From positions 85,429,116 through 85,493,115 of the forward strand of contig OY856186.1 in NCBI GenBank assembly GCA_963693315.1: a DNA stretch of 64,000 nucleotides, given 5' to 3'. Within the stretch, counting starts at the first letter, position 1. Every line of letters begins with the position of its first letter. The position numbers were made by a program, and so were the translations under genes. The notes under the pieces were generated by a model. The model did no database searches and was not told where the DNA came from. It saw nothing but the letters and a program-made list of their open reading frames with translations. Positions 24,138 to 34,436 of the stretch are shown in pieces. Source of the stretch: Diogma glabrata. Its lineage: Eukaryota > Arthropoda > Insecta > Diptera > Cylindrotomidae.

Positions 24138-24805
24138 TTTTTGTATAAAAATGTGTTGTGTAGTAGAAATCACAATATGTGTCACAATAACACATAAAAA
24201 CCTTTTAAGACCAAGGTCCCACAACAACATACGTTCAAAGGTGTTGATGGACGTAAATCTTTCTTTTTTTGTTTTTTTTCATATTTTTTGTTAAAGAATA
24301 GATAACTAAACAAAAAATCCTATCACTGACAAAATATGACATAGGGCAATTTTTCATGATAGAATAGAGAAAATAAAAGTAAAATTAAAAAGTAAATAAC
24401 AAATTTTTACAAAAATTTGCTGAAACAAAACAACAATGTAGTTGCCAATAATCCAGCCGGTTGCCTATTCCTTGATCCTGTGACGCACTGTCTTTCTTGA
24501 AGATTAAAGCCCACATATAGTTATATGAAGGCTCGTTTCCTCAAGGAAGCAATAGCGTCTCATCATCAAAGATTATTTCACAGCTACGATTGAGGATGCT
24601 ACCGTTGACTGAATACAGTTCATCCGCAACCACCCCTAAGATGTCACTTTGGCTTGTGATATCTCACTGCTATTGCCAGTGGTATGTGATATCTCACGTT
24701 AACTCGTATGTCAATAGCAGGGACTGGAGTACGCGGGTTTGTCACACCCGTAGATCAAAAATAAAAAAAAAAAAAAATTCAAAACAATAAAAACTGATCC
24801 CATGC
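24138..24805 (-). mobile_element. LINE-tailed interspersed repeat, copy B (reversed)
   Basis: The reverse complement of this stretch follows copy A throughout: GATCTACGGGTGTGACAAAC, AGATATCAC, AACGAGCCTTCATATAAC, GGTCTTAAAAGG and the terminal TGTGTCACAATA/ACACAAC tail. The reverse-strand A run is degraded (TTTTTTTGTATAAAA on + near 24,138). Confidence 0.85.
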
Positions 24806-25383
24806 GGATACGAATTGCACGTGGTATTTATCATTTTAAAATTCATAATATTTTTTATCATCGTACTGGTGCTATAGGTTTTGAGTAAGATCGTGTGAAT
24901 CCTTTTGTTCGTTCTTTTAAATCAATGCATGAATTTTGTGAAAGACATGAGAATGTTACTGCTGATGTGTCAATGGTTATAAAAGTTAACAGAGAATGTG
25001 ATATAAATGAAATTTGTTCTGTTTCTGTCCTTGATTCTACAAATTTTATTTTGGAAGACGTAGAAATATATACGTTCGATATGGGTCGTATAGTATACTA
25101 CCAGTCACTTCGCGTACTTCCTTACGTAGTGTAATGGTATTAGTAATTACTACGCGTAGTAGTATACGTTCCTCACTAACGGTACCCTTGACACCCTTGA
25201 CACCCTGAAAAATAAAATTTTAATACAATTCGTTCACTAATTTTTTTACATTCTGTTGATTAGAAATTAAAGAAACAATTTCCCAAATTTCCCACATTTC
25301 CCAAACTTAAAAAAATAACATTTTTTTATTACAACCATTCCTTCACTAATTAATCGAAAGGAACTTCGTATATTCGAGAGAAA
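24806..25383 (+). other. Unassigned stretch with one short open frame
   Basis: An open frame without a recognisable domain runs from about 24,895 to 25,134 (residues VTADVSMVIKVNRECDINEI and similar). It is interrupted upstream by a TAA near 24,887, beyond which the same frame stays open for ~28 codons. It could be a fragment of a transposon gene, but I cannot name it. Repeated GTAGTATACG/GTATACTAC motifs near 25,090-25,170 form weak hairpins. Confidence 0.3.
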
Positions 25384-25868
25384 GCTGGAAATTTTAAGAG
25401 TTGTAGTTGGACATATACTAAGTACAATCCTAAAAGTTGCACTCTCTTGCAACTGGGCATCCCCCCATTTTACCCCCCCCCCTCCCCCCAAACCCTAAAA
25501 ATGAAGCATTTTGTAAAATTAAAGTTATAAAAAAATTAGATAATCAATTTTTTTGAATAATACATCAAATTATAGGTAATTGAATTAGCTATTACACAAA
25601 AATAAAAAAAGTGCAAAATATTTCAGCTTTGATAATAAAATAACAGGGTGATTATAAATTTTTTTTAAAAAAATGTTTTTTTCCATTTCATTTTTATTAT
25701 TGTTGGTTTTTTGGTAAAATGTATTACATGAATGTTGTAAACAATTCTATTACCTACAAAACAAAGAAAATTTCATAAAAATCCATCAACAATTGTAGAT
25801 TCTATCATAGATTTAATAAAAAGAAACACAAAATTAAAATATTATATCAAGAATTAAATACGCAAAAA
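25384..25868. repeat. Left terminal inverted repeat of the family B transposon
   Basis: Pairs with 29,164-29,634. The inner limit is set by AAGAATTAAATACGCAA at left and TTGCGTATTTAATTCTT at right. Confidence 0.85.
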
Positions 25869-25907
25869 TTTCAAAAACGACGATAGTTTTACAGTTAAGC
25901 GAGTGAG

Positions 25908-26050
25908 AAATAGTACATTATATACCGAGGTGATAAAGTAAATTTTCTACATTGAGGTGGATATTAATTCGCGAGAAACGAAGCTTCGAGCGAATTAAGC
26001 ACCGAAATGGAGAAAATTTTCTTCACCGAGGTTTATATACTATTTTTTTT
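25908..26050. mobile_element. Snap-back element of the AATAGTA family, member 4
   Basis: AAATAGTACATTATATACC pairs with GGTTTATATACTATTT. AAATTTTCT pairs with AGAAAATTT, and TTAATTCGC pairs with GCGAATTAA, around a centre GAAACGAAGCTTCGAG. It is inserted inside the family B transposon. Confidence 0.75.
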
Positions 26051-26638
26051 ACTACTTGATATAAAAATGCACTAAAACTCTTAATTATTCACAAAATAAA
26101 ATGTCAATTAATAAGCAAATGGTGAATAAATAAAAATTTTGATTTGGTGAAACATTTTTTATCATATCATTGGATATTTATTATTCAGGGCTACTTAGTT
26201 AGAAATTTATTTTCAATGAATTTTCTTAAAACTATATAAAAATCACATATGCTTTGCATTAAAAAATATAGCTTTTATTTATTTTTGACATGAAATTGAA
26301 AATCTATTCAATATTGTTGAGCCAAATTTAGAATTTTTTTAGTCTACAACTCACAACTAAACTAAATTTCAACAGAATTCTGTTTAACACGAATTAAAAT
26401 TTCAAATAAACTACCATAGTTGCAAAGAAGTTTTTGCATTCATTCCTTATTTTATTTACGAAGGTGCTAAAATGCTTATTATTAGGAGTGGGGAATAATT
26501 ATTAGTAACCATGGCTGAGAAAAATAACTTTTGTCTTGGGTTTTTGAGTAAATAATTGAAATTTCTCATGCAAGTAGTAAAAAAATAAAATTTCATAGTT
26601 CTTTCATTATGAGTAAGATGTTTCATTTATGTGGTCTA

Positions 26639-27540
26639 TTTTTTTTTTTTTTTTTTTTTTAATAAAATGTGTTGTGTAATAGGGTTTAGAATATGTGTCA
26701 CAACAACACATAAATACCTTTTAAGACCTAGGTCTAGACCTGGGTCCCACAACAACTGGCGTTCTGAGGTGTAGATTAACGCTTTTTTTAAACATCTGTG
26801 GGTTGAAGCCACCTGAGACTAAGTGTTCCGGCAAACTATTCCATTTGTACGCAGTTCGGACAAAGAAGTCTCTCTGCGATCTGCCAGTATGACAGCGCGG
26901 GATCTTTACCGTTTCACTGGTTGCGGCAGCCGATTGCCGAGTGGAACGGGGGTAAGAATAAGTTTGAGGCATGATGCCGCTGATTTCATCTGAGCACTGC
27001 TGATGACGATATTTGTAAAAAACAACGAGGTCAGCAACAGTGCGACGATGTTGTAGGGAATCAAGTTGTGATGTCAAAGTTCGATCACCTACAATTCGTA
27101 TAGCTCGCTTTTGAACAGAGTCCAAGAGGGCCAAGATGGAAACAGAGGCAGCACCCCAAACTTGACAGCAGTACTCCATACAGGGACGAATATAGGACTT
27201 ATAAACATGGAGCAATTGGTATGGAGTGAAAAATTTTTTGCATCTATTTAGGAGGCCGAGTTTTTTAGACGCGCTTTTTGCCATCGCCATTACATGATCG
27301 TTCCAGAGTAGGTCATTTGAAACTGTGACACCCAATAAACGAATGTTTTTACATTCACCTATTGGTTCATCACACATACTAAATAAAATATCTTTGGGGA
27401 ACTCGGTCTTTAATCTGGAAACAATCAACAGCTGTGTTTTGGTGGAGTTGAAATTGACAAGGTTTTGGTCACCCCAGTCGGCGACTTTATTCAGGTCTTT
27501 GTTCTCGCAGCGTCTCTCCTTTATGGCAGCGTCTCTCTAT
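26639..27540 (-). mobile_element. 5'-truncated non-LTR retrotransposon (LINE)
   Basis: Minus-strand insertion. The 3' end on the + strand is a ~22-T run (26,639-26,660) followed by AATAAAATGTG, i.e. a poly(A) tail after ACACATTTTATT. The 3' untranslated part carries the GGTCTTAAAAGG ... TGTTGTTGTGACACATAT tail. Upstream homology stops near 27,540, where the coding frame meets a stop and the sequence becomes AT-rich. It lies inside the family B transposon. Confidence 0.85.
26721..27535 (-). pseudogene. LINE reverse transcriptase C-terminal region (Jockey-superfamily-like)
   Basis: An uninterrupted frame of ~270 codons, open at its truncated 5' end. Motifs in order: NKVADWGDQNLVNFNSTKTQ (thumb-proximal block after the catalytic palm), RLLGVTVSNDLLWNDHV, AKSASKKLGLLNRCKKFF, IRPCMEYCCQVWGAASVS, DSVQKRAIRIVGDRTLTSQL, HRRTVADLVVFYKY and FFVRTAYKWNSLPEHLV, ending in TPVVVGPRSRPRS. 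The YxDD active site and endonuclease are lost by 5' truncation. The frame is intact and local GC is higher than in the surroundings, so the insertion is fairly young. Two shorter relatives lie at 6.06 kb and 49.3-49.8 kb. The start cannot be defined. Confidence 0.85.
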
Positions 27541-27639
27541 AATTGAAAAATAAATCTTTGGTAATTAAATATTAACTGCCTGTTTTTTAAAGGGGATTTT
27601 AATATTATATGAATAATTTATATACTTACATATTCTAAA

Positions 27640-29075
27640 ATGTCATGTTTAATATGCCAACTTCCATTGGATAGTAAAGATGTAGTAACTGTGGCGAAGG
27701 GGTTGAGTACACTGAAAGAAGCCAGCATAATCCGAAATGATGAAATTCATAGATCATTAGAAAATGTAAACAAAATTACGTTGCATAAAAAGTGTAGGAT
27801 TGATTACGTTCACAAACGAAATTTAGATAAATTTAAAGAAAAGGTAGATGATAAAGTCACAGATAAAGTAGTGGTAACCAGAAAACAAACTTCAGATTTC
27901 AACTTTAAATCACAATGTATTTTTTGTACTAAACAATGTCAAACACGAAGAAAAGATAGAAAAAAATTTCACATTGTCTCCACAATATCAAATAAGCCCT
28001 CGGTTAAGTCCACCATTGAATCTTATTCAAAAATACGAAATGATGCATGGGGAATGGAAGTTTTAGGACGAATAAGTAATGACATTGATCTAGTAGCCGC
28101 TGAAGCAAGGTATCATAGCTCATGTTATGCTGAATTTTCCAAAGACGTTTCTAAGTGAATGAAGCACTTGAACGACCTACTGATTATTCAAATCACGACA
28201 TTTTTAATAAACTATGTGAATATATGATACAAAATGAAGATCAATGTCAATATACTCTAAAAGATCTCCAGAATAAAATGACTGAACTCTCAGAAAATAT
28301 GATCAGCAATTGGTCTGATTACTTTTTAAAAACAAAATTAAAAGGAGGTTTCAAGACAATATACTGTTTATCGAAATTCCTGGAAAATCAAGCATAATTT
28401 GTTTGAGATGTACAGCGAGTCCAATAATTACAAGTCAATGGCATGAAAAGAAATGTAATAATGAAAATGAAGAACGACTTCGAATTGTTACTGCAGCTGC
28501 AAAAATTATCAAGGTAGATATGCGCGAAAAAATATTTGATTCTGACACATACCCCACCAGTGAGGAGATTTCTTTAGGGGGTAAAACAGATGCGCCAGAA
28601 TCACTACACTTATTTTAAGTGAATTAATAATAGGAAACAAAACATGTAAGAAAATAGTTTCCAAGGAAAGGAAAATTACTGCGGTGGAAATGTTTTAATG
28701 ACGGAAGTAAGAGGATGTCGTTCATATACATCTCCACTTCTGTTAGGTTTAAGTGTTTACTTACATAGGAAGTACGAATCAAAACATTTATTGGAAATGC
28801 TGTCCGCTTTGGGATTTTCTTTACCTTTTCATAGTGCAACGAAATATATAGCGGTAGCTATAACAGGTGCCCAACCTACTATTGACTCTTCAGCTTTTTC
28901 TCAGTTTCTATTTGATAATGCCGACTTCAACACAAGAACAATCGATGGAAAGGGTACGTTCCATTCAATGGGAGGAATTGCTTGTGTTTCTCCAATATCA
29001 GCAATTACGCTGAATGAAAATTTGGATAAAAATCCAAAATATGTGAATTATGGTGAATTGGTTTTATTAAACTAA
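27640..29075 (+). pseudogene. Broken transposase-like gene, family B
   Basis: ATG at 27,640 opens a Cys-rich N-terminus (MSCLICQLPLDSKD ... HKKCRIDYVHKRN, then CIFCTKQCQ and YHSSCYAEF), likely zinc-binding. Frame changes occur near 28,155, 28,390, 28,610 and 28,695, with homologous-looking text continuing in the new frame each time (ALERPTDYSNHDIFNKL; SIICLRCTASPIITSQWHEK; ESLHLF then LILSELIIGNKTCKK; YTSPLLLGLSVYLHRKY). The last block has DNADFNTRTIDG and TFHSMGGIACVSP, a signature I associate with a widespread uncharacterised arthropod and cnidarian repeat-encoded family. The C-terminus seems missing. Its position between long inverted repeats argues for a transposase role (inference). Confidence 0.72.
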
Positions 29076-29163
29076 AATTTTATAACAAACCGGCAAAAAG
29101 TCGTTTTGAAAACCTTTCAATCAGCTTGTTTTTAAATTAAAAAATAATATTTTGCTTATTTAT

Positions 29164-29634
29164 TATTGCGTATTTAATTCTTGATAGATATTTGATTTAG
29201 TGTTTCTTTTTATTAAATCTATGATAGAATCTACAATTGTTGATGGATTTTTATGAAATTTTCTTTGTTTTGTAGATAATAGAATTGTTTACAATATTCA
29301 TTTAATACATTTTACCAAAAAACCAACAATAATAAAAATAAAATGGAAAAACAATTTTTTTAAAAAAAATTTATAATCGCCCTGTTATTTTATTATCAAA
29401 GCTGAAATATTTTGCACTTTTTTTATTTTTGTGTAATAGCTAATTCAATTACCTATAATTTGATGCATTATTCAAAAAAATTGATTATCTAATTTTTTAT
29501 AACTATTATTTTACAAAATGCTTCATTTTTAGGGTTTGGGGGGGTAAAAGGGAGGATGCCCACTTGCAAGAGAGTGCAACTTTTAGGATTGTACTTAGTA
29601 TATGTCCAACTACTACTCATAAAATTTCCAGCTT
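29164..29634. repeat. Right terminal inverted repeat of the family B transposon
   Basis: Reverse complement of 25,384-25,868. It contains TTTGGGGGGGTAAAA, GCAAGAGAGTGCAAC and ends ATTTCCAGCTTT. Confidence 0.85.
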
Positions 29635-29682
29635 TATACTAATTTGTTGTGGGTCATCTCCTTTATTAACTCGACTACTTCT

Positions 29683-29748
29683 ACGTCAACAAAATGTCTA
29701 CGCAAAAACTTTATTTATAAGCGTAGCGAACCATGCCGGGCCCTCTTA
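29683..29748. repeat. Interspersed repeat fragment shared (reversed) with 47.03-47.10 kb
   Basis: GTCAACAAAATGTCTACGCA, TTTATAAGCGTAGC and a CCGGGCCCT block match the reverse complement of 47,030-47,095 (GTCTGCGCA, TTTATAAGCGTAGC, GCTGGGTCC). It resembles the ends of an abundant element, family unknown. Confidence 0.65.
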
Positions 29749-29917
29749 GTATTTATGGATGATTTTGTAATCTTAATTTTTCAAACATGAAGTTTTCAAA
29801 AAGTCCCTTTTTTAAAAGATTTGTTATTTAACCAAAACACACTAAAATTACAGACAAGCGTTATTTTTTGTTTCCGAGGAAAAGATATTTTAATATATAG
29901 GAAAAGATATTTTATAC

Positions 29918-30601
29918 GCATGGAGGGATCAGTTTTTATTAATTTGTTAATTTTTTTCTATTTTTTGATCTACGGGTGTGACAACCCCGCGTACTCCAGT
30001 CGCTGCTATTGGCTTATGAGTTAACGTGAGATATCGCATACCACTGGCAATAGCAGTGAGATATCACTAGCCAAGGTGATTTCTTAGGGGTGCTGGCAGA
30101 TGAACCGTATTCAGTCAACGGTAGCACTCTCAATCTTAGCTAATGAATATTCCTTGATGCTGGAACGCTGTAACTTGCTCGAAGAAACGAGCCTTCATAT
30201 AACTATATATCTGAGCTTTAATCAACTGCGTCCCATAATCAAGGATTATGCCATTAGTTGGACTATTGGCAAACCAATTTTAGTTTTGTTCCTGCAAATT
30301 TTTAAAACAAATTTGCTTTTTATCTTTTATTTTATTTTTATTTTCCCTACCCTATCACGAAATATTGGCCTATGTCATATTTTATATATGATAGGATTTA
30401 TGGTTTAGTTATCCATTATTTAACAAAAAAATATTACAATAAAAAAAACAGATTTGCGTCCATTAACATCCTTTGAACGCATGTTGTTGTGGGACCTTGG
30501 TCTTAAAAGGTTTTTATGTGTTGTTGTGACACATATTGTAATGTGTCACAACAACACTACCTACTACACATCACATTTTATTAAAAAAAAAAAAAAAAAA
30601 A
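29918..30601 (+). mobile_element. LINE-tailed interspersed repeat, copy C
   Basis: Same order as copy A from GCATGGAGGGATCAG to GGTCTTAAAAGG and TGTTGTTGTGACACATATTG. The tail is locally duplicated (a second TGTGTCACAACAACA near 30,542) before CACATTTTATT and an ~18-A run, the longest A tail among the copies, so this may be the youngest. Confidence 0.85.
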
Positions 30602-31332
30602 TATTAATGGTTTGAATTTTTTTGAAGGCATCAATGAAAGCACCAAAAATACAATTATGTACAAACATTTAAAACTAAAACTTCCAAGCTAAAAGAAGCT
30701 TAATTGGATTTACATTATTTCTTAAATTTTTTATTTTACAAACGATTTAACTATTATCAAAAATGAATGAATAAGAACCTATTTAAGAAATTCCTAAATA
30801 ATAACAATAAAATTTATAATCGACTATTAGTGTTTTATTAATTTTTTTTTGTATAAAATTAATCAAAATAAAATTTTTATTATACTTGTAATTAAATTTG
30901 ATTTGTGAAAGGTTTTGGTTTTGGCTATCTCAGTGTGTGATTGATATAATTAGAAGTTTATTACAACTAATTTAATATAGATCAACATTTAATGAACGCT
31001 TTGATCATGATTCAAGGTTGTTTATTGTTTTGTGTATAAGCGGTCGAATGAATCTTATATATGAATAGCATAGCATGACTCTATAATTTTGAAACACTTT
31101 TATTTTTAATTTCAATTTACGAATTTTATTATTGCAGTCTAATTAGAGTTATGCATCATTTCAATACAGGAATGATTGAAATTTGATGGCTAAACCAAAA
31201 GTTGAAATTCAAATTTCGTTACGGATTAATTTGAATTAGTTTAGACTGAAAACAAAGTCTCATCAACTTTAAAGGATCACCTACTACTTATCAAACCGTG
31301 TTGTGAAGTAATATAGAACTAGCGAAACTGGA
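30602..31332. other. AT-rich DNA without recognisable genes
   Basis: No supported frame or repeat. It separates LINE-tailed repeat C from the heptamer satellite. Confidence 0.45.
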
Positions 31333-32910
31333 TTAGTTTATAGTTTATAGTTTATAGTTTATAGTTTATAGTTTATAGTTTATAGTTTATAGTTTATAGT
31401 TTACAGTTTATAGTTTATAGTTTATAGTTTATAGTTTATAGTTTATAGTTTATAGTTTATAGTTTATAGTTTATAGTTTATAGTTTATAGTTTATAGTTT
31501 ATAGTTTATAGTTTATAGTTTATAGTTTATAGTTTATAGTTTATAGTTTATAGTTTATAGTATATAGTTTATAGTTTATAGTTTATAGTTTATAGTTTAT
31601 AGTTTATAGTTTATAGTTTATAGTTTATAGTTTATAGTTTATAGTTTATAGTTTATAGTTTATAGTTTATAGTTTATAGTTTATAGTTTATAGTTTATAG
31701 TTTATAGTTTATAGTTTATAGTTTATAGTTTATAGTTTATAGTTTATAGTTTATAGTTTATAGTTTATAGTTTATAGTTTATAGTTTATAGTTTATAGTT
31801 TATAGTTTATAGTTTATAGTTTATAGTTTATAGTTTATAGTTTATAGTTTATAGTTTATAGTTTATAGTTTATAGTTTATAGTTTATAGTTTATAGTTTA
31901 TAGTTTATAGTTTATAGTTTATAGTTTATAGTTTATAGTTTATAGTTTATAGTTTATAGTTTATAGTTTATAGTTTATAGTTTATAGTTTATAGTTTATA
32001 GTTTATAGTTTATAGTTTATAGTTTATAGTTTATAGTTTATAGTTTATAGTTTATAGTTTATAGTTTATAGTTTATAGTTTATAGTTTATAGTTTATAGT
32101 TTATAGTTTATAGTTTATAGTTTATAGTTTATAGTTTATAGTTTATAGTAATAGTTTATAGTTTATAGTTTATAGTTTATAGTTTATAGTTTATAGTTTA
32201 TAGTTTATAGTTTATAGTTTATAGTTTATAGTTTATAGTTTATAGTTTATAGTTTATAGTTTATAGTTTATAGTTTATAGTTTATAGTTTATAGTTTATA
32301 GTTTATAGTTTATAGTTTATAGTTTATAGTTTATAGTTTATAGTTTATAGTTTATAGTTTATAGTTTATAGTTTATAGTTTATAGTTTATAGTTTATAGT
32401 TTATAGTTTATAGTTTATAGTTTATAGTTTATAGTTTATAGTTTATAGTTTATAGTTTATAGTTTATAGTTTATAGTTTATAGTTTATAGTTTATAGTTT
32501 ATAGTTTATAGTTTATAGTTTATAGTTTATAGTTTATAGTTTATAGTTTATAGTTTATAGTTTATAGTTTATAGTTTATAGTTTATAGTTTATAGTTTAT
32601 AGTTTATAGTTTATAGTTTATAGTTTATAGTTTATAGTTTATAGTTTATAGTTTATAGTTTATAGTTTATAGTTTATAGTTTATAGTTTATAGTTTATAG
32701 TTTATAGTTTATAGTTTATAGTTTATAGTTTATAGTTTATAGTTTATAGTTTATAGTTTATAGTTTATAGTTTATAGTTTATAGTTTATAGTTTATAGTT
32801 TATAGTTTATAGTTTATAGTTTATAGTTTATAGTTTATAGTTTATAGTTTATAGTTTATAGTTTATAGTTTATAGTTTATAGTTTATAGTCTATAGTTTA
32901 TAGTTTTTAG
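31333..32910. repeat. Heptanucleotide satellite (TAGTTTA)n, about 225 copies
   Basis: About 1.58 kb of almost unbroken TAGTTTA. I see only five departures: TTACAG near 31,402, TATATAG near 31,560, TAATAG (a lost base) near 32,150, TCTATAG near 32,890 and TTTTTAG near 32,905. Three of the five lie in the terminal parts. There are stops in the frames, so it is non-coding. Confidence 0.98.
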
Positions 32911-33191
32911 TTAGATATACAAGAATCAATTGTTCGTAACCGCGAACAAACAGATTCAACTTATTCCTGTCTGCGTCATTGAAAGCTTTATAACTTTTTA
33001 CATATTCAGTTGTTCATTACGAAATTTTGAGATTTTGTAATTTTATTTATACCCGTTTAAGGAAGTGTACTTGAACAGAAGAACCAAGTTCTAGCGTTTG
33101 ATCCTGATTATGTAATTGACATTCGTTCGGGCAAAATGGATATGGTTTATTGTGTTTTGTAGTAATCTCATAAAGGCGAACCGATATGGGC
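32911..33191. other. Unique-looking stretch between the satellite and the BEL/Pao element
   Basis: About 280 bases with no frame or repeat that I recognise. It ends in the left target duplication of the retrotransposon. Confidence 0.4.
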
Positions 33192-33196
33192 AGCGT
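33192..33196. repeat. 5-base target-site duplication, left copy
   Basis: AGCGT precedes the LTR start TGACGAC and recurs at 40,479-40,483. Five bases is normal for BEL/Pao integrases. Confidence 0.9.
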
Positions 33197-34027
33197 TGAC
33201 GACAATACCTAAACAAATAAATAAAACATTAATCAAATCAACGATGAAGAAAATATCTATACTTATCATATTACGAAATCCAGCTAGAAGATTCCAATGT
33301 TCATCTGTAAACAAAATATTTTAATTTAGTTATAAATTTAGGCTTAATATAATGTATTACCTTTTTATTTGTTATCTTAAAATAGTAAACAAACCATTTT
33401 TTGTTTGTTTACATCAATGTCAATTACAACTTCAAAAGCAACAACTAATTAAAAAACAATAATTTAATATAGAAAAATATTAGTTCATCTATCAGAATAT
33501 AGATTTAGTGAATCTAATTAAAATCAACAAATCATAGAATAATCAATTAGCTTAGGTCAAAACCTTTCGATCATATTAAATTAGTAAAATTCACCTTTTT
33601 TACAATAGATGTAAGGAAATTTAATTTATATTTGGAAATATTAAGAAAGGCTTCGATTAATTATTAAAAGTTTTTTGATTAAAAACTTGCATAGTCATCT
33701 TCACTTTATATTTGAATTTTCCTGTGAACGGTGAAAAATATTAATTAGCTGTGATTTTGTTAAAATAAAACAATATTTGAATATTATTTTATTGTTTTTA
33801 TTTAATAACGATTTTTGGAAATTATACCCGGACATTCTCATCTCATCTGAATATAATAATTGAACCTCTGTTGTGAAATAGGAAACGCATCATTTTTGGA
33901 ATAATTTCGTAATTTGTTTGTACAAACATAAAAGGCGGTAAAACTCAACAAATACAAAAATAGTACAACTGGACTCGTCAAGATAAATTGTGGATACGCA
34001 ATCAACGAGTGCAGCTGATATTATTCA
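33197..34027 (+). repeat. 5' LTR of the BEL/Pao element (831 bases)
   Basis: Begins TGACGACAATACC and ends GATATTATTCA (TG...CA). It differs from the 3' LTR at about three substitutions (TTAATTA against TAAATTA near 33,658, TTAGCTG against TTAACTG near 33,748, TTTCGTAAT against TTTGGTAAT near 33,908). Confidence 0.97.
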
Positions 34028-34043
34028 TGGTCCTTCGAGCCGG
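34028..34043 (+). promoter_or_regulatory. tRNA primer-binding site, matching tRNA-Tyr
   Basis: TGGTCCTTCGAGCCGG abuts the LTR. Its complement, CCGGCTCGAAGGACCA, equals the usual 3' end of animal tRNA-Tyr (T-stem end, acceptor strand, discriminator A, CCA). This is where minus-strand DNA synthesis would be primed. Confidence 0.85.
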
Positions 34044-34130
34044 ATTTGCTGCATATAAAATCGTGAGTACAAGCCAAACTATTCTTTTATATATATAAAC
34101 ACTTTATACAAAAAATAATACTTAAAAACG

Positions 34131-34426
34131 GTGAAAGGTGATTATTTAAACGTGCCAATACTAATGAATGAATATAGTGAACACGTTATAAACTTAAGTG
34201 AAATTATATAAATACATTTGTGCGAAAATTATAAATCAAACTGTGAAAGGTGATTCTTGAAACGTGTCATTACTGAGTGAATCAATATAGTGATCACGTT
34301 ATACGCTGAAATAAATATATATAAATACTTTGCGCGAAAATTACTAATTAAAACTGCGAAAAGATTATTGAAACGTGTCAATCCTGCAGTAAATATATAT
34401 AAAAGATATAGTGAGCACGTTGTAGA
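34131..34426 (+). repeat. Two-and-a-half-fold tandem repeat in the BEL/Pao leader
   Basis: Two 112-base units (34,131-34,242 and 34,243-34,354) and a shorter third (34,355 to ~34,426). All start G(T/C)GAAA(A)G, carry AAACGTG(T/C)CA and ATATAGTGANCACGTT, and the first two end with TGCGAAAATTA. It lies between the primer site and the gag start codon. Confidence 0.85.
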
Positions 34427-34436
34427 ATTCTTACAA

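Larger units (their letters stand above)
25384..29634 (+). mobile_element. DNA transposon with ~475-base terminal inverted repeats (family B)
   Basis: The left repeat (~25,384-25,868) and right repeat (~29,164-29,634) are inverted copies. The outer ends are AAAGCTGGAAATTTTA and its reverse, followed inward by GTAGTTGGACATATACTAAG, GTTGCACTCTCTTGCAA, a C-rich run and a long AT-rich stretch. Between them are a snap-back element, a reversed truncated LINE and a broken family B gene. No clear target duplication is visible (flanks ATTCGAGAG and ATACTAATT). Superfamily not recognised. Confidence 0.8.

Noticed and set aside
24895..25134. 79-codon open frame as part of a Helitron or other known protein
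   Set aside because: I could not find a diagnostic motif. Left as unassigned.
31333..32910. Heptamer satellite as telomeric repeat
   Set aside because: The unit TAGTTTA lacks the G-run of insect (TTAGG) or other telomeric repeats, and the array is internal.
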